In this document: in pieces, positions 39,342 through 48,665 of the stretch
Layout of the letters: each line of letters opens with the position of its first letter
Position numbering within the stretch: position 1 is the first letter of the stretch
From: Pelomonas aquatica
GTDB taxonomy: Bacteria > Pseudomonadota > Gammaproteobacteria > Burkholderiales > Burkholderiaceae_C
Reading direction: 5' to 3'
Assembly: GCF_026712205.1 (NCBI RefSeq)
Contig: NZ_JAPPUW010000021.1
Coordinates: 1-64,000, forward strand
Length of the DNA stretch: 64,000 bases
Notes under the pieces: model-generated
What the model saw: the letters and a program-made list of their open reading frames with translations, nothing else
Told to the model about the DNA's origin: nothing
Database searches by the model: none
Made by a program: the position numbers and the translations under genes

Positions 39342-40391
39342 TCAGGCGGCCAGCATCCGGCTGAAGAACTTCTCGCCGCTGACGCGCGGCTTGTAGGCCG
39401 ACACGGCCTTGGCGATGGCGGCGATGTGGTCGGGCGTCGTGCCGCAGCAGCCGCCGGCGATGTTCAGGAAGCCGGCCTGGGCGAACTCGCCGACCAGGCG
39501 GGCCGTCACGTCCGGTGTCTCGTCGAAGCCGGTGTCGCTCATCGGGTTGGGCAGGCCGGCATTGGGATAGCAGCTGACGGCCACCTCGCCCGCCACCTTG
39601 GCCAGCTCCTCGATATAGGGCCGCATCAGCGTGGCGCCCAACGCGCAGTTCAGGCCGATGGCGATGGGCCGCGCATGGCGCACCGAATGCCAGAAGGCCG
39701 TCACCGTCTGGCCCGACAGGATGCGGCCCGAGGCGTCGGTCACCGTGCCGGAGATGATGACGGGCAGGCGCTCGCCCGTGTCCTCCATCAGCTCGTCCAG
39801 CGCGAAGATGGCGGCCTTGGCGTTCAGCGTGTCGAAGATGGTCTCGACGAGGAAGAGGTCGGCGCCGCCGTCGAGCAGCCCCTTGGCCTGCTCGTAGTAG
39901 GCGGCGCGCAGCGTGTCGAAGTCGATGTTGCGGGCGCCGGGGTCGTTGACGTCGGGGCTGATGGAGGCCGTGCGCGGCGTCGGGCCGAGGGCGCCGGCAA
40001 CAAACCGCGGCTTGTCCGGCGTCGAGTATTTGTCGCAGGCGGCGCGGGCGATCTGCGCGGCGACGAGGTTCATCTCGTAGGCCAGCTCGGGCAGGTCGTA
40101 GTCCTCCTGCGCGACCGAGGTGGCGCCGAAGGTATTGGTCTCGATCAGGTCGGCGCCGGCGGCGAGGTATTGCTCGTGAATCTCGCGGATGACGTCGGGC
40201 CGCGTGAACAGCAGCAGCTCGTTGTTGCCCTTCAGATCCTTGCCATGGTCCTTGAAGCGCTCGCCGCGGTAGTCGGCCTCGCCGAGCCTGTAGCGCTGGA
40301 TCATCGTGCCCATCGCGCCGTCGAGCACGGCGATGCGGTTCTGCAGCAGCGCAGGCAGGTCTTTGGCGCGGGTGTAGGCGATGGGCTTCAT
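39342..40391 (-). CDS. metH: Methionine synthase homocysteine-binding subunit (split metH N-part)
   Basis: This 349-residue protein is the homocysteine S-methyltransferase domain that is normally the N-terminal third of MetH. It starts with [16 protein letters not shown], has ETNTFGAT and GLNCALGA, and ends with the zinc motif [11 protein letters not shown] (about 315-325). With the 897-residue part at 14417-17110 it would form a full enzyme. The two genes are on the same strand but about 22 kb apart, whereas in many Burkholderiales they are neighbours. Confidence 0.92.
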   Translation of the reverse strand: MKPIAYTRAKDLPALLQNRIAVLDGAMGTMIQRYRLGEADYRGERFKDHGKDLKGNNELLLFTRPDVIREIHEQYLAAGADLIETNTFGATSVAQEDYDLPELAYEMNLVAAQIARAACDKYSTPDKPRFVAGALGPTPRTASISPDVNDPGARNIDFDTLRAAYYEQAKGLLDGGADLFLVETIFDTLNAKAAIFALDELMEDTGERLPVIISGTVTDASGRILSGQTVTAFWHSVRHARPIAIGLNCALGATLMRPYIEELAKVAGEVAVSCYPNAGLPNPMSDTGFDETPDVTARLVGEFAQAGFLNIAGGCCGTTPDHIAAIAKAVSAYKPRVSGEKFFSRMLAA

Positions 40392-40586
40392 GCCGGCATT
40401 TTCGCAGCCCTCGCACGCCGGCCCGGGCCTTCACGCCGATGGGCTCTGCGTCGGCCTCGATGCACCGCTCCGGTCGCGGCTGGCCTGCGTATAAGCTTTT
40501 GCCCTGCCTCGTGATTGCCGCCCTGCCCGCAGCGCTCGAATCGGCGTCGAACCACGCGGCGCGCCCGCACCCCCTTGCCATCTGCC

Positions 40587-42167
40587 ATGAAGCTCGCCGT
40601 TCCGCTGCTCTCCATCGCCCTCGCACTGACGCCGCCCGCGGCCCACGCCCAGGGCAAGCCGCTGGTCTATTGCGCCGATGCCAGCCCCGAAGGCTTCGAC
40701 CCCGGCATGTGGGACAGCGCCAGCACCAATATCGTCGGCACCCAGATGTTCGACGGCCTGCTGGGCTTCAGGCGGCCGACGACGGCGCTGATGCCGAAAC
40801 TCGCCGAGAGCTGGGAGATCTCGCCCGACGCGAAGCGCTTCACCTTCAGGCTGCGCGCCGGCGTAAAGTTCCACAGCAGGCCGTGGTTCAAGCCGACGCG
40901 CGACTTCAATGCCGACGACGTGCTGTTCACCTTCCGGCGCTTCATCGACCCCAACCTCCCTTTCAACAGGGCCTTCCCCGCGAACTTCGTCTACCCGCAG
41001 AACCTCGGCCTGGCCAGGATGATCGAGGGCATCGACCGCATCGACGAGCGCACAATTCGTTTCCGCCTGCGCCGGCCCAACGTGACATTCGTCGCGAACT
41101 TCGCCTTCGCCTGGGCCGGCATCCAGTCGGCTGAATACGCCGCGCAGCTGCTGAAGGCGGGCCAGGCCAGCCAGATCAATGTCCAGCCGGTCGGCACCGG
41201 GCCATTCATGTTCAAGAGCTATGCCAAGGACGACGTGCTGCGCATGACGGCCAACCCCGACTACTGGGGCGGCCATCAGCCCACGCCGGCCCTGGTGTTC
41301 AGCATCAGCCGCGAACCCAATGTGCGGGTGCAGAAGATCGCGGCCGGCGAATGCCACGTGGCGGCGGCGCTGCGCGACGTGGACATCGCCACGCTGGCCC
41401 GCAACCCCAACGTCGGCATCGAGAAGATCCAGGCGCTGAACATCTCCTACCTGAGCTTCAACCTGAAGAAGCCGCCCACCGACAGGCGCGAGGTGCGCGA
41501 GGCGCTGGACATCGCCATCGACCGCGACGCCATCTTCAAGGCCCTGTTCCCGCGCGGCGATGCGATGCAGGCCGTCAGCGCCTTCCCGCCGTCCATCCCC
41601 GGCTACAACAGCAAGCTGAAGAACGAGTTCGACCCCGCCAGGGCCAAGGCCCTGCTCGCCAGGGCCGGCTTCGCCAACGGCCTCGACATCGATCTGTGGG
41701 CCCTGCCCGTGCAGCGCTCCTCCAACCCCAACGGCCAGCTGATGGCCCAGCTGATCCAGCAGGACTGGGCCAGGATCGGCGTGCGCGCCCACATCAAGAC
41801 CTACGAGTGGGGCGAGTACCTGAAGCGCGCCAACAACGGCGAGCACAACGTCTACATGAGCGGCTGGAGCGGCGAGACGGGCGATGCCGACGACTTCCTG
41901 ACGCCCAACCTCAGCTGCGCGGCCAACAAGAGCGGCGTCAAGTTCTGCAATGCCGAGTTCGAGGGGCTGATCGACGAGGCCCGCGCGACGCCCGACGCCG
42001 GGAAGCGCATCGCCCTCTACGAGCGCGCGCAGGAGATCTTCAAGCGCGAGCGGCCCTGGATCACGATGGCCCACTCGACGGTCTACATCCCCGTCCGCAA
42101 GGACGTCGTCGGCTTCAAGATGGCGCCCAACGGCAGCGTCGACTTCGCAGGCGTGTACCGCAAGTGA
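40587..42167 (+). CDS. Dipeptide/oligopeptide ABC transporter substrate-binding protein
   Basis: A 526-residue periplasmic family 5 solute-binding protein (DppA/DdpA-like) with a Sec signal (to about PPAAHAQ). Signatures are EGFDPGMWDSAS at the N-terminus, VQPVGTGPFMFKSY, and the C-terminal SGETGDADDFLTPN typical of DppA-like proteins. The ATG at 40587 heads the signal peptide. Its stop overlaps the GTG of a VanX-like dipeptidase, so the cargo may be D-Ala-D-Ala or related cell-wall dipeptides. No permease or ATPase gene is adjacent. Confidence 0.88.
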   Translation: MKLAVPLLSIALALTPPAAHAQGKPLVYCADASPEGFDPGMWDSASTNIVGTQMFDGLLGFRRPTTALMPKLAESWEISPDAKRFTFRLRAGVKFHSRPWFKPTRDFNADDVLFTFRRFIDPNLPFNRAFPANFVYPQNLGLARMIEGIDRIDERTIRFRLRRPNVTFVANFAFAWAGIQSAEYAAQLLKAGQASQINVQPVGTGPFMFKSYAKDDVLRMTANPDYWGGHQPTPALVFSISREPNVRVQKIAAGECHVAAALRDVDIATLARNPNVGIEKIQALNISYLSFNLKKPPTDRREVREALDIAIDRDAIFKALFPRGDAMQAVSAFPPSIPGYNSKLKNEFDPARAKALLARAGFANGLDIDLWALPVQRSSNPNGQLMAQLIQQDWARIGVRAHIKTYEWGEYLKRANNGEHNVYMSGWSGETGDADDFLTPNLSCAANKSGVKFCNAEFEGLIDEARATPDAGKRIALYERAQEIFKRERPWITMAHSTVYIPVRKDVVGFKMAPNGSVDFAGVYRK

Positions 42168-42769
42168 TCCGCATCGAGGACATCGCTTCGCAGCCCGACT
42201 TCCGCCCGCTGGCCGGCCTGCGCCACGGAATTGCCGTCGAGCTGCGCTACGCGACGGCCGCCAACTTCGTCGGCCACCCGGTCTACGCGGGCATGGACTG
42301 CGCCTGGCTGCGCCGCGAGGCCGCCGACGCCCTCGAACGCGCCGCCGCCTGGCTGCGGCAGCACCGCCCCGGCTGGCGCCTGCTCGTGCTGGACGCGCTG
42401 CGCCCCCAGCGCGTGCAGCAGCGCCTGTGGGACGAACTGCAGGGCACGCCGCTGACGCTCTACCTCGCCCATCCCGAGCGCGGCTCCATCCACAGCTATG
42501 GCATGGCGGTGGACCTGACCCTGCTCGACCCGCAGGGCCGCGAGGTCGACATGGGCAGCGGCTTTGACGAGATGACGCTGGCCTCCCACCCCGACCACGA
42601 GGCCGAGCACCTGGCTCTGGGTGCGCTGACGGCCCAGCACCTCGTCGAGCGCGGCTGGCTGCGCGCCGCGATGCGCGAGGCGGGTTTCCACGGCATCCCG
42701 ACCGAGTGGTGGCACTTCGACTTCGGCGACCGCGTGGCCGTGCGCCGCGACCTGCCGCGGGCGCTCTGA
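42164..42769 (+). CDS. ddpX: D-alanyl-D-alanine dipeptidase, VanX/DdpX family
   Basis: The enzyme cleaves D-Ala-D-Ala dipeptide and helps recycle or use peptidoglycan fragments. The 201 residues contain the zinc motif SIHSYGMAVDLTL (His110, Asp117) and the catalytic Glu/His in TEWWHFDF (Glu181, His184). Translation starts at a GTG that overlaps the TGA of the solute-binding gene (GTGA), a tight coupling. There is no signal peptide, so it acts in the cytoplasm on imported dipeptide, as in the E. coli ddp operon. Confidence 0.88.
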   Translation: MIRIEDIASQPDFRPLAGLRHGIAVELRYATAANFVGHPVYAGMDCAWLRREAADALERAAAWLRQHRPGWRLLVLDALRPQRVQQRLWDELQGTPLTLYLAHPERGSIHSYGMAVDLTLLDPQGREVDMGSGFDEMTLASHPDHEAEHLALGALTAQHLVERGWLRAAMREAGFHGIPTEWWHFDFGDRVAVRRDLPRAL

Positions 42770-42770
42770 C

Positions 42771-43088
42771 TCAGCCCGCCTTGGCAGGGCGCTGGGGGCG
42801 AAGCGGCTTGAGCCTGAGCCCGACGTGATAGGCGACACCCCAGGCCAGCGCGCCCGCCACGCCGAAGACGGCGACGTAATGGCCCAGCGCATCGCGCGCC
42901 GATTCCGCCCAGAACCACAGAGCCGCGAACACCGCCAGCTCCAGCATGGCCGCGACGGCCAATGCCCAGGCGGATGCCCGGCGCAGATTGGCGGACAGCG
43001 CCCAGCCGCAGTGGTGGCAGCTGAACTCGGCGCGGATCGCCCAATCCGCGATGGGGCCGGAGCAGACCGGGCAGCGCTTGATGGCCAT
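42771..43088 (-). CDS. Small zinc-ribbon membrane protein
   Basis: The 105-residue protein begins with a zinc ribbon (CPVCSGPIADW, then FSCHHCGW), followed by two membrane helices (ALAVAAMLELAVFAALWFW and YVAVFGVAGALAWGVAYHVG) and a basic tail. No named family is recognised. It is convergent with ddpX, one base apart. Topology suggests a cytoplasmic zinc knuckle on an inner-membrane hairpin. Confidence 0.6.
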   Translation of the reverse strand: MAIKRCPVCSGPIADWAIRAEFSCHHCGWALSANLRRASAWALAVAAMLELAVFAALWFWAESARDALGHYVAVFGVAGALAWGVAYHVGLRLKPLRPQRPAKAG

Positions 43089-43144
43089 GGCTTCGTGAAA
43101 AGGAAGTTGACGATGCAGTGCCCGCCGATGCAGGGTGCCTGGCC

Positions 43145-43615
43145 TCAGATCGCCTTCTGCATGAAGACGCTCAGCGGGTCATCGGCATAGTCGCCGAAAG
43201 GCCCGCGCCGCTCGAAGCCGCAGGCGGCATACAGGCCCAGCGCCTCCGGCTGATAGGGCCCGGTCTCCAGCGTCAGCAGGCCGCAGCCGCGCGCACCGGC
43301 CTCGGCTTCGAGCAGGGCCAGCAGGCGACGGCCCACGCCGCGCCCGCGGCCGCGCGGGCTGACGAACAGGCGCTTCAGTTCGCCGAACTCCGGCGCCAGC
43401 ACGACGGCGCCGCAGCCGATGGCCCGGCCGGCCTCGTCCCGCGCGACGGCGAACACCACCTCCGGCCGGGTCAGGCCCGCCAGGTCCAGCGCATGACGGC
43501 TCTCGGGCGGGTAGAGCCCGTCCTGGTAGGCGTCCAGCTCGGCGATCAGTTCGATGACCTCGGGCTGGTCGGCGGATTCGAGGGCGAGGCTCGCCTCGCA
43601 GGGCTGCGCCGTCAT
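43145..43615 (-). CDS. GNAT family N-acetyltransferase
   Basis: A 156-residue acetyltransferase with the acetyl-CoA-binding loop of the GNAT fold, RLFVSPRGRGRGVGRRLLAL, in the middle, followed by LLTLETGPYQPEALGLYAAC. Substrate unknown. The start at 43615 overlaps the stop of the upstream DUF1653 gene in an ATGA pattern; a longer frame upstream would run through that gene and is not GNAT-like. Confidence 0.85.
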   Translation of the reverse strand: MTAQPCEASLALESADQPEVIELIAELDAYQDGLYPPESRHALDLAGLTRPEVVFAVARDEAGRAIGCGAVVLAPEFGELKRLFVSPRGRGRGVGRRLLALLEAEAGARGCGLLTLETGPYQPEALGLYAACGFERRGPFGDYADDPLSVFMQKAI

Positions 43616-43848
43616 GCGCCGAAGTGCTCGAAGCGCGGCCGCTCGGCGCCGTCGATGACGACGTTCTCGACGAACATTGCATAGGGCCGCACCCACCAGC
43701 CGCTGTCGTTGTACAGCGGCCGGTAGACGACCACGGCCTCCAGCGTCTCGCTGTGGCGGGCGGTGGCGAGCACCTCGTATTCGCCACCCTTGTAGTGGCG
43801 GTAGCGGCCGGGCGTGATGGCAGGCAGCGGGGGCAGGTCGGAACTCAT
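43612..43848 (-). CDS. DUF1653 family protein
   Basis: The 78-residue product matches DUF1653: GRYRHYKGGEYEVLATARHS, then VVYRPLYNDSGWWVRPYAMF and RFEHFG. The function of the family is unknown. The start MSSDLPP at 43848 gives the usual length. It is coupled to the GNAT gene, with a 4-base overlap of stop and start. Confidence 0.85.
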   Translation of the reverse strand: MSSDLPPLPAITPGRYRHYKGGEYEVLATARHSETLEAVVVYRPLYNDSGWWVRPYAMFVENVVIDGAERPRFEHFGA

Positions 43849-43863
43849 GCCCCGCATTTCACC

Positions 43864-46704
43864 TCAGGGCTTGAAGGCCGGGTCGCTCTCCGCCCCGGCA
43901 CGGGGCTTCCAGCCGACGCTGTAGTAGCTGCCGCGGTCGCGCGCCCAGGGGTCGAAGGCGTTGACGACGCCGCTCAGCTCGGGCGCGAGCTCGGGCACGG
44001 TGCGCAGCAGCACGCGCTTGAAGGGCGAGACCGGCACGCGGTGGCCGTTGCTCTCCCTGGGCTCGAACTGCGGGCCGGTGGGGCCGTTGTTCATGACCCA
44101 GTCGACACCGAGCCGGCCGTAGAACTCGGGCCGGAAGCTGCTCGTGAAGAAGCGGTCACTGAACAGGCGCCGCGACGCGTTCAGGATGAAGACCTGGAAC
44201 TGTGTCTCCGAGATCGCATAACCATGCGGCCGCGTGAACTCGGACAGCCAGCCCACCACCGTGTCCACGTCCTCGATGTTGTCGACCAGGCTGCCGTCGG
44301 GGTGGCCCAGGCAGTCGTTGATCGGGCTGCCGTCGAGGTTCTTTTGCGCCGCCGTGATGACCTTGCCGGCATCGCATTTGTGCTGGCCATAGATGCTGCG
44401 CAGGTCGGCGATCACCTTCATCTGGCGTGCGTGCTCGGCCGAGTCGGCCGGCAGGTGCGCATCGGCAAAGTCGTCATAACTGGTCAGCTGGCGCAGCCCG
44501 TACTGGCGGCGGAACTCGTTGAAGCGCGGCACGCCGTGCTCGCGGTCGCGGATGAGGTCCAGCGCGGCGACGTCGATCTTGCCGGTGCTGGACTGCAAGC
44601 GCGGCAGCGGCAGATTTTGCAGGAAGGCCGGCGTGTTGCCCAGCGTCAGCAGGCCCAGGCGCTGGCGGCCCATGGACAGGGCCCAGTCGGCCGCGCCCTG
44701 GGTAGCCAGCGCGCCGGTGGCCTTGGCGCGGAAGGTCTCGATGACGGGCACCTTGGCGGCGATGCGGTTGGGGTCGGCGTCCCAGTGGCGCAGCTCGATC
44801 AGGTCGGGCACCAGCGAATGCAGGCGGTAGACGCTGACGAACTCCTCAGGGAAATTGAACGGCGAGCCGAAGTGGTTGACGCCGCCGTTCACGTCGTCGG
44901 GATTGGCCAGGTTCCAGATGTCGTCCCTGGCCGGGTCGTGGCGGGCGAACAGGCGGTCGTCCTTGTAGACGCGCGCGCCCAGGCCGAAGATGCCCGGCCC
45001 GGAGGCCAGCGCCGAATACCACTGGCCGGCCTTCTTCGCGTCCTCGGACTTGCCGAAGTTCTGCACGACGACGGCCTCCAGCGCATGCTCGACGCGCGGA
45101 TGGCCTTCGAACAGCCCGCCCCAGTTCGCGTTCATGGCGAGGTAGAGGGGCTCGTCGTAGAGCAGCTGCGGCGTCCATTCGATGGTGTGGATCTTGGCGA
45201 TCTCGGCCGCGACGACGAGGCGGGCCACCTCGAACAGCACGTCGGCCGACACGTCGCTGTAGCGGATCACGTCGGTCGGCCTGACCGGGTCGCGCAGGCC
45301 CGAGTCGGCGTCGGGCGTGGCCGCGGCGCGGCGGCGGAACTCGGCGACGAAGGCGTTGTGCTCGCGCGAGAAGATGGTGTGCAAAAAGCCGATGCCGATG
45401 CTCCAGTTGTCCGGGAAGGCCGCGCTGCCTTGGCCCCCCCATTGCGGGTTGATCGGGTCGCCGGGCGCGAACACCGGCAGCTGGCCCTGGGCCTCGCCGG
45501 CGCCGGCGCGCGCGCCCGGCAGCAGCAGCAGCCGGGCGGGGTCGGCCGGGTCGCGCTTCACGCGCTGGCGCGAGGTCGTGTCGTAGCCGTAGATCTGCGA
45601 GGCGTCCCACCAGGCCGTCACATTGTTGGCATGGGTGCGGAAGGCGCGCGCCAGCGGCCGGCTGCCGTCGGGCGCCGTGTAGCGCGGCGGCGCACCGGCC
45701 TCGGCCACATAGCCGCGGTCGATGCGGTCGCCGGGTCGGCAGCCGGAGCGGGCCGCATCGCCGCTGCAGCCGACCGGCATCCAGTCGGGCGCGTTGTGGC
45801 CTTCCTCCATGTGCGAGAACCAGTCGTGCGTCATGAACTGGATCCAGAACGCGGCCAGCACGTTGAAGAAAGGCGCCTTCTGGTAGTCGCAGTTCGCGTC
45901 GGCCGAATTGCCGGGCAGGCCCTGGCCGTCGCGGCAGCGCGCCGGGTCGCTCTGGGTGCGCGTGAACAGCTTGCGGCTGATCAGCTGCGGGTCGGGCCGC
46001 AGCAGCGAGAGGCGGTCGCCGTGGCGGTTGCGCGCAAGCGGGTCGTCGCTGCTGTCGGGGTAGGTGGCCTCGAACTGCACATTGCGCGCGAACGGCGTGC
46101 CGCTGGAACCCATGCGCGGGTTGCGCAGGTCGTTGCAGATGCCGCCGAGCTGGCGCCAGCGGATCAGCTCGCCCTGGCAGAGCTGCGGGCCGTCGCCGCC
46201 CACGGCAGCGTAGAAGGGCGAGCTGGCCGGCAGCCGCATCGAGGGCCAGGTCTTGAGGGCCAGGCCGGGTACGCCGCCGCGGCCCAGCGCGTAGTCGGCA
46301 AAGCTGCCGGCGTTGTCGAACAGATTGAGCTTGATGAGCTCCATGCGCTGGTATTCGAGGTCCAGCAGCGCGCCGTCCACGCCGCGGCCGTTGGGGCCGA
46401 GGTGGCTGCCGATGCCGCCTGTACCTGGCAGCAGCGAGCTCGCGTCGCCAGTGGCCCAGTAGTTGGCCCAGTCGACATAGGGCGTGGCGCGGAAGGCCGC
46501 CGCCTTGTCGCCGCCGCGGCAGCGCCCGACGTCCTCGCCGACCTTGCCGTTGAAGCGCTCGCCGCGCGCATCGGCCACCTTGCGAAAGCCCCCCAGCACC
46601 ATGGCCGAGCAGTGCTTCGTGTCGTCCAGGCTGGCCTGGGGCGTCGTGCTGACGCAGCCGGCCAGCAGCGGGGGCAACAGCAGGGCTGTCAGACAAGACT
46701 TCAT
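43864..46704 (-). CDS. Animal-type haem peroxidase family lipoprotein
   Basis: A 946-residue secreted protein with a lipoprotein signal (LLPPLLAGC). The haem peroxidase (peroxidase-cyclooxygenase superfamily) domain covers roughly 200-850. The distal histidine region is QFMTHDWFSH (His293); later blocks include TIFSREHNAFVAEFRRR and AALDLIRDREHGVPRFNEFR, both typical of the family. The bacterial members are thought to oxidise halides, phenols or fatty acids; the substrate here is open. An alpha-helical N-terminal region of about 200 residues is not assigned. The gene has a normal G/C profile and stands alone. Confidence 0.85.
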   Translation of the reverse strand: MKSCLTALLLPPLLAGCVSTTPQASLDDTKHCSAMVLGGFRKVADARGERFNGKVGEDVGRCRGGDKAAAFRATPYVDWANYWATGDASSLLPGTGGIGSHLGPNGRGVDGALLDLEYQRMELIKLNLFDNAGSFADYALGRGGVPGLALKTWPSMRLPASSPFYAAVGGDGPQLCQGELIRWRQLGGICNDLRNPRMGSSGTPFARNVQFEATYPDSSDDPLARNRHGDRLSLLRPDPQLISRKLFTRTQSDPARCRDGQGLPGNSADANCDYQKAPFFNVLAAFWIQFMTHDWFSHMEEGHNAPDWMPVGCSGDAARSGCRPGDRIDRGYVAEAGAPPRYTAPDGSRPLARAFRTHANNVTAWWDASQIYGYDTTSRQRVKRDPADPARLLLLPGARAGAGEAQGQLPVFAPGDPINPQWGGQGSAAFPDNWSIGIGFLHTIFSREHNAFVAEFRRRAAATPDADSGLRDPVRPTDVIRYSDVSADVLFEVARLVVAAEIAKIHTIEWTPQLLYDEPLYLAMNANWGGLFEGHPRVEHALEAVVVQNFGKSEDAKKAGQWYSALASGPGIFGLGARVYKDDRLFARHDPARDDIWNLANPDDVNGGVNHFGSPFNFPEEFVSVYRLHSLVPDLIELRHWDADPNRIAAKVPVIETFRAKATGALATQGAADWALSMGRQRLGLLTLGNTPAFLQNLPLPRLQSSTGKIDVAALDLIRDREHGVPRFNEFRRQYGLRQLTSYDDFADAHLPADSAEHARQMKVIADLRSIYGQHKCDAGKVITAAQKNLDGSPINDCLGHPDGSLVDNIEDVDTVVGWLSEFTRPHGYAISETQFQVFILNASRRLFSDRFFTSSFRPEFYGRLGVDWVMNNGPTGPQFEPRESNGHRVPVSPFKRVLLRTVPELAPELSGVVNAFDPWARDRGSYYSVGWKPRAGAESDPAFKP

Positions 46705-46810
46705 GGGCGTCTCCTCACGGGCGGCCTCGCGGATCGAGCAACATAGCGAGCCGGCCAGCGCAGCGTCAATCCTGCGAAGGCCCAGAAAGATTCATCTTGA
46801 GGACAGCCCC

Positions 46811-47860
46811 ATGCTCCCCGTCGAAGCCACGCCAGCCTCCCGCCGCCAACTGCTGCAGTTCGGCGCCGCCGCCAGCGGCCTGCTGGGCGGCACGACCCAG
46901 GCCGCGGCCGGCCCGCTGCGCGCGCCGCGGCTGCGCCCGGGCGACACCGTCGGCCTCGTCAGCCCGGCCAATGCGACCTTCGAGCGCGAGCCGCTGCAGA
47001 TCGCCATCGAGTCGCTGCAGGCGCTGGGCTTCAAGGTCAAACCCGGCGAATTCGTCGCCGCGCGGCGCGGCCCCTTCGCCGGCACCGACGCCCAGCGCGC
47101 CGCCGACATCAATGCGATGTTCGCCGACGACTCGGTGGCCGGCATCCTCGCGATGACCGGCGGCTCGGGCTGCAACCGCATCGTCGACAAGCTGGACTAC
47201 GCGCTGATCCGCCGCAAGCCGAAATTCTTCGGCGGCTTCAGCGACCTGACCAGCCTCGTCAACGCCATCCACCGCCAGACCGGCCTCGTCAGCTTCCACT
47301 GCCCGGTGGCCGCGTCGGAGTGGAACGACTACTCGGTGCAGAACTTCAGGGCCGTCGCGATGAACGCCGAGGCCGCGCTGCTGCGCAACCCGGCCGCGCC
47401 GCCGGCGGACGACCTCGTCGCCCGCGAGGAGCGCATCACCACGCTCCGCGCCGGCCGCGCGCAGGGGCCGCTGGTGGGCGGCAACCTGAGCGTGCTGGCC
47501 TCGCTGGCCGGCACGCCCTATTTCCCCGACTGCCGCGGCGCGCTGCTCTTCCTCGAAGACATCGGCGAATACATCTACCGCGTCGACCGCTGCCTCTCCA
47601 CGCTGCGCCTGGGCGGCGCGCTGGCCCGGCTGGCCGGCGTCGTGCTCGGCCGCTTCACGAAATGCGAGCCCGGCGAGGGCTACGGCAGCCTGACGCTGGA
47701 CGAGGTCTTCGACGACTACTTGCTGCCGCTCGGCGTGCCGGTGTTCCGCGGTGCGGCCATCGGCCACATCAAACGCAAGCTGACGGTGCCGGTGGGCGCG
47801 CCGGCCGAGATGGATGCGGATGCCGGCACGATCAGGCTGCTGCAACCCGCCGTCATTTGA
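46811..47860 (+). CDS. Exported S66 family LD-carboxypeptidase
   Basis: The 349-residue protein is an LdcA-like (peptidase S66) enzyme that would cut the L,D bond of murein tetrapeptides. It carries a twin-arginine-type leader (SRRQLLQFGAAASGLLGG), unlike cytoplasmic LdcA. The nucleophile region reads MTGGSGCNRIVDKLDY, in the subfamily form with Cys after the Gly rather than the Ser of classical LdcA. Later motifs are GLVSFHCPVAA and LLFLEDIGEYIYRVDR. Its 3' end overlaps the convergent gene by 8 bases. Confidence 0.85.
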   Translation: MLPVEATPASRRQLLQFGAAASGLLGGTTQAAAGPLRAPRLRPGDTVGLVSPANATFEREPLQIAIESLQALGFKVKPGEFVAARRGPFAGTDAQRAADINAMFADDSVAGILAMTGGSGCNRIVDKLDYALIRRKPKFFGGFSDLTSLVNAIHRQTGLVSFHCPVAASEWNDYSVQNFRAVAMNAEAALLRNPAAPPADDLVAREERITTLRAGRAQGPLVGGNLSVLASLAGTPYFPDCRGALLFLEDIGEYIYRVDRCLSTLRLGGALARLAGVVLGRFTKCEPGEGYGSLTLDEVFDDYLLPLGVPVFRGAAIGHIKRKLTVPVGAPAEMDADAGTIRLLQPAVI

Positions 47861-48620
47861 CGCAGACCGACGCCGGCAGGCCATAGGGCTTGAGCAGTTC
47901 GGCCGTGCGGCCGCTGCGGCACAGCTCGTGGAGCGTCTTCGCCAAGGCCTGGGCCTGGGCCGGGTCGACGCTCTGGCGGGTCAGCCCGAAGGCATAGCCG
48001 AAGGCCTTCACGAGGCCGGCGGGCCGCAGGTTGCGGATGCCGTCCTCGCGCATCAGGTGCTGGGCCACGGCCTCGTTGGCCAGGGCCAGGCCGTCTTCGC
48101 CGTAGCGGCCGGCCGCGAGCTTGCGCACGACGGTGCGGTTGTCGGGCTCGATCTCGCTGCGCGTGCGCGGCACGCCCTCGATGAGCTGCTCCAGCGTCAG
48201 CGCCGTGGCCGACGGGCCGTAGGCGCCGATGACGCGCCCGGCCAGGGTCTGCGGGTCGCCGGCGTACTGGAAGCGGCTGCCCAGGCGCGCGAACAGCACA
48301 TAGCGCGCCTCGATGACCGGCGGCGACACATGAAAATACTCACGCCTCTCGGGCGAGTCGACGACGGTGAAGATGCCCTCCACCTCGCCGCGCTGGGCCA
48401 TGAACAGCGCGCGCCGCCAGGGCAGCACCTCGATGCTGCAGCTCCAGGCCAGCTTCACGCAGGCGGCCTGCAGCACGTCGACCATCGGGCCCGCCGCGCG
48501 GCCGTCGATGGCGAAGGTGTAGGGCGGGAAGGACTCGGTGACGAAGCGCATCGGCGCTGCTGCGGCCTGCAGCGCGGCCACTGCCAGCAGCACGCCGATC
48601 ACGCCCCGTCGCTTGCCCAT
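47853..48620 (-). CDS. Periplasmic family 3 solute-binding protein
   Basis: The 255-residue exported protein has a Sec signal and a family 3 (amino-acid type) binding domain: VTESFPPYTFAIDGRAAGPM near the N-terminus, VDVLQAACVKLAW, and RRALFMAQRGEVEGIF. No permease genes are adjacent, so it may be an orphan binding protein or sensor-type protein. Two cysteines sit near the C-terminus (HELCRSG, ASVC). It is upstream of dacB's 3' end but on the same strand. Confidence 0.78.
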   Translation of the reverse strand: MGKRRGVIGVLLAVAALQAAAAPMRFVTESFPPYTFAIDGRAAGPMVDVLQAACVKLAWSCSIEVLPWRRALFMAQRGEVEGIFTVVDSPERREYFHVSPPVIEARYVLFARLGSRFQYAGDPQTLAGRVIGAYGPSATALTLEQLIEGVPRTRSEIEPDNRTVVRKLAAGRYGEDGLALANEAVAQHLMREDGIRNLRPAGLVKAFGYAFGLTRQSVDPAQAQALAKTLHELCRSGRTAELLKPYGLPASVCVK

Positions 48621-48665
48621 GCCTGCCCTCCCGGTCCACTGCGTCGGGGACGCAGGATAGGCGGA

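Noticed and set aside
43624-46746. A 1040-codon open frame on the plus strand
   Set aside because: It is antisense to the haem peroxidase and small genes; composition is typical of shadow frames.
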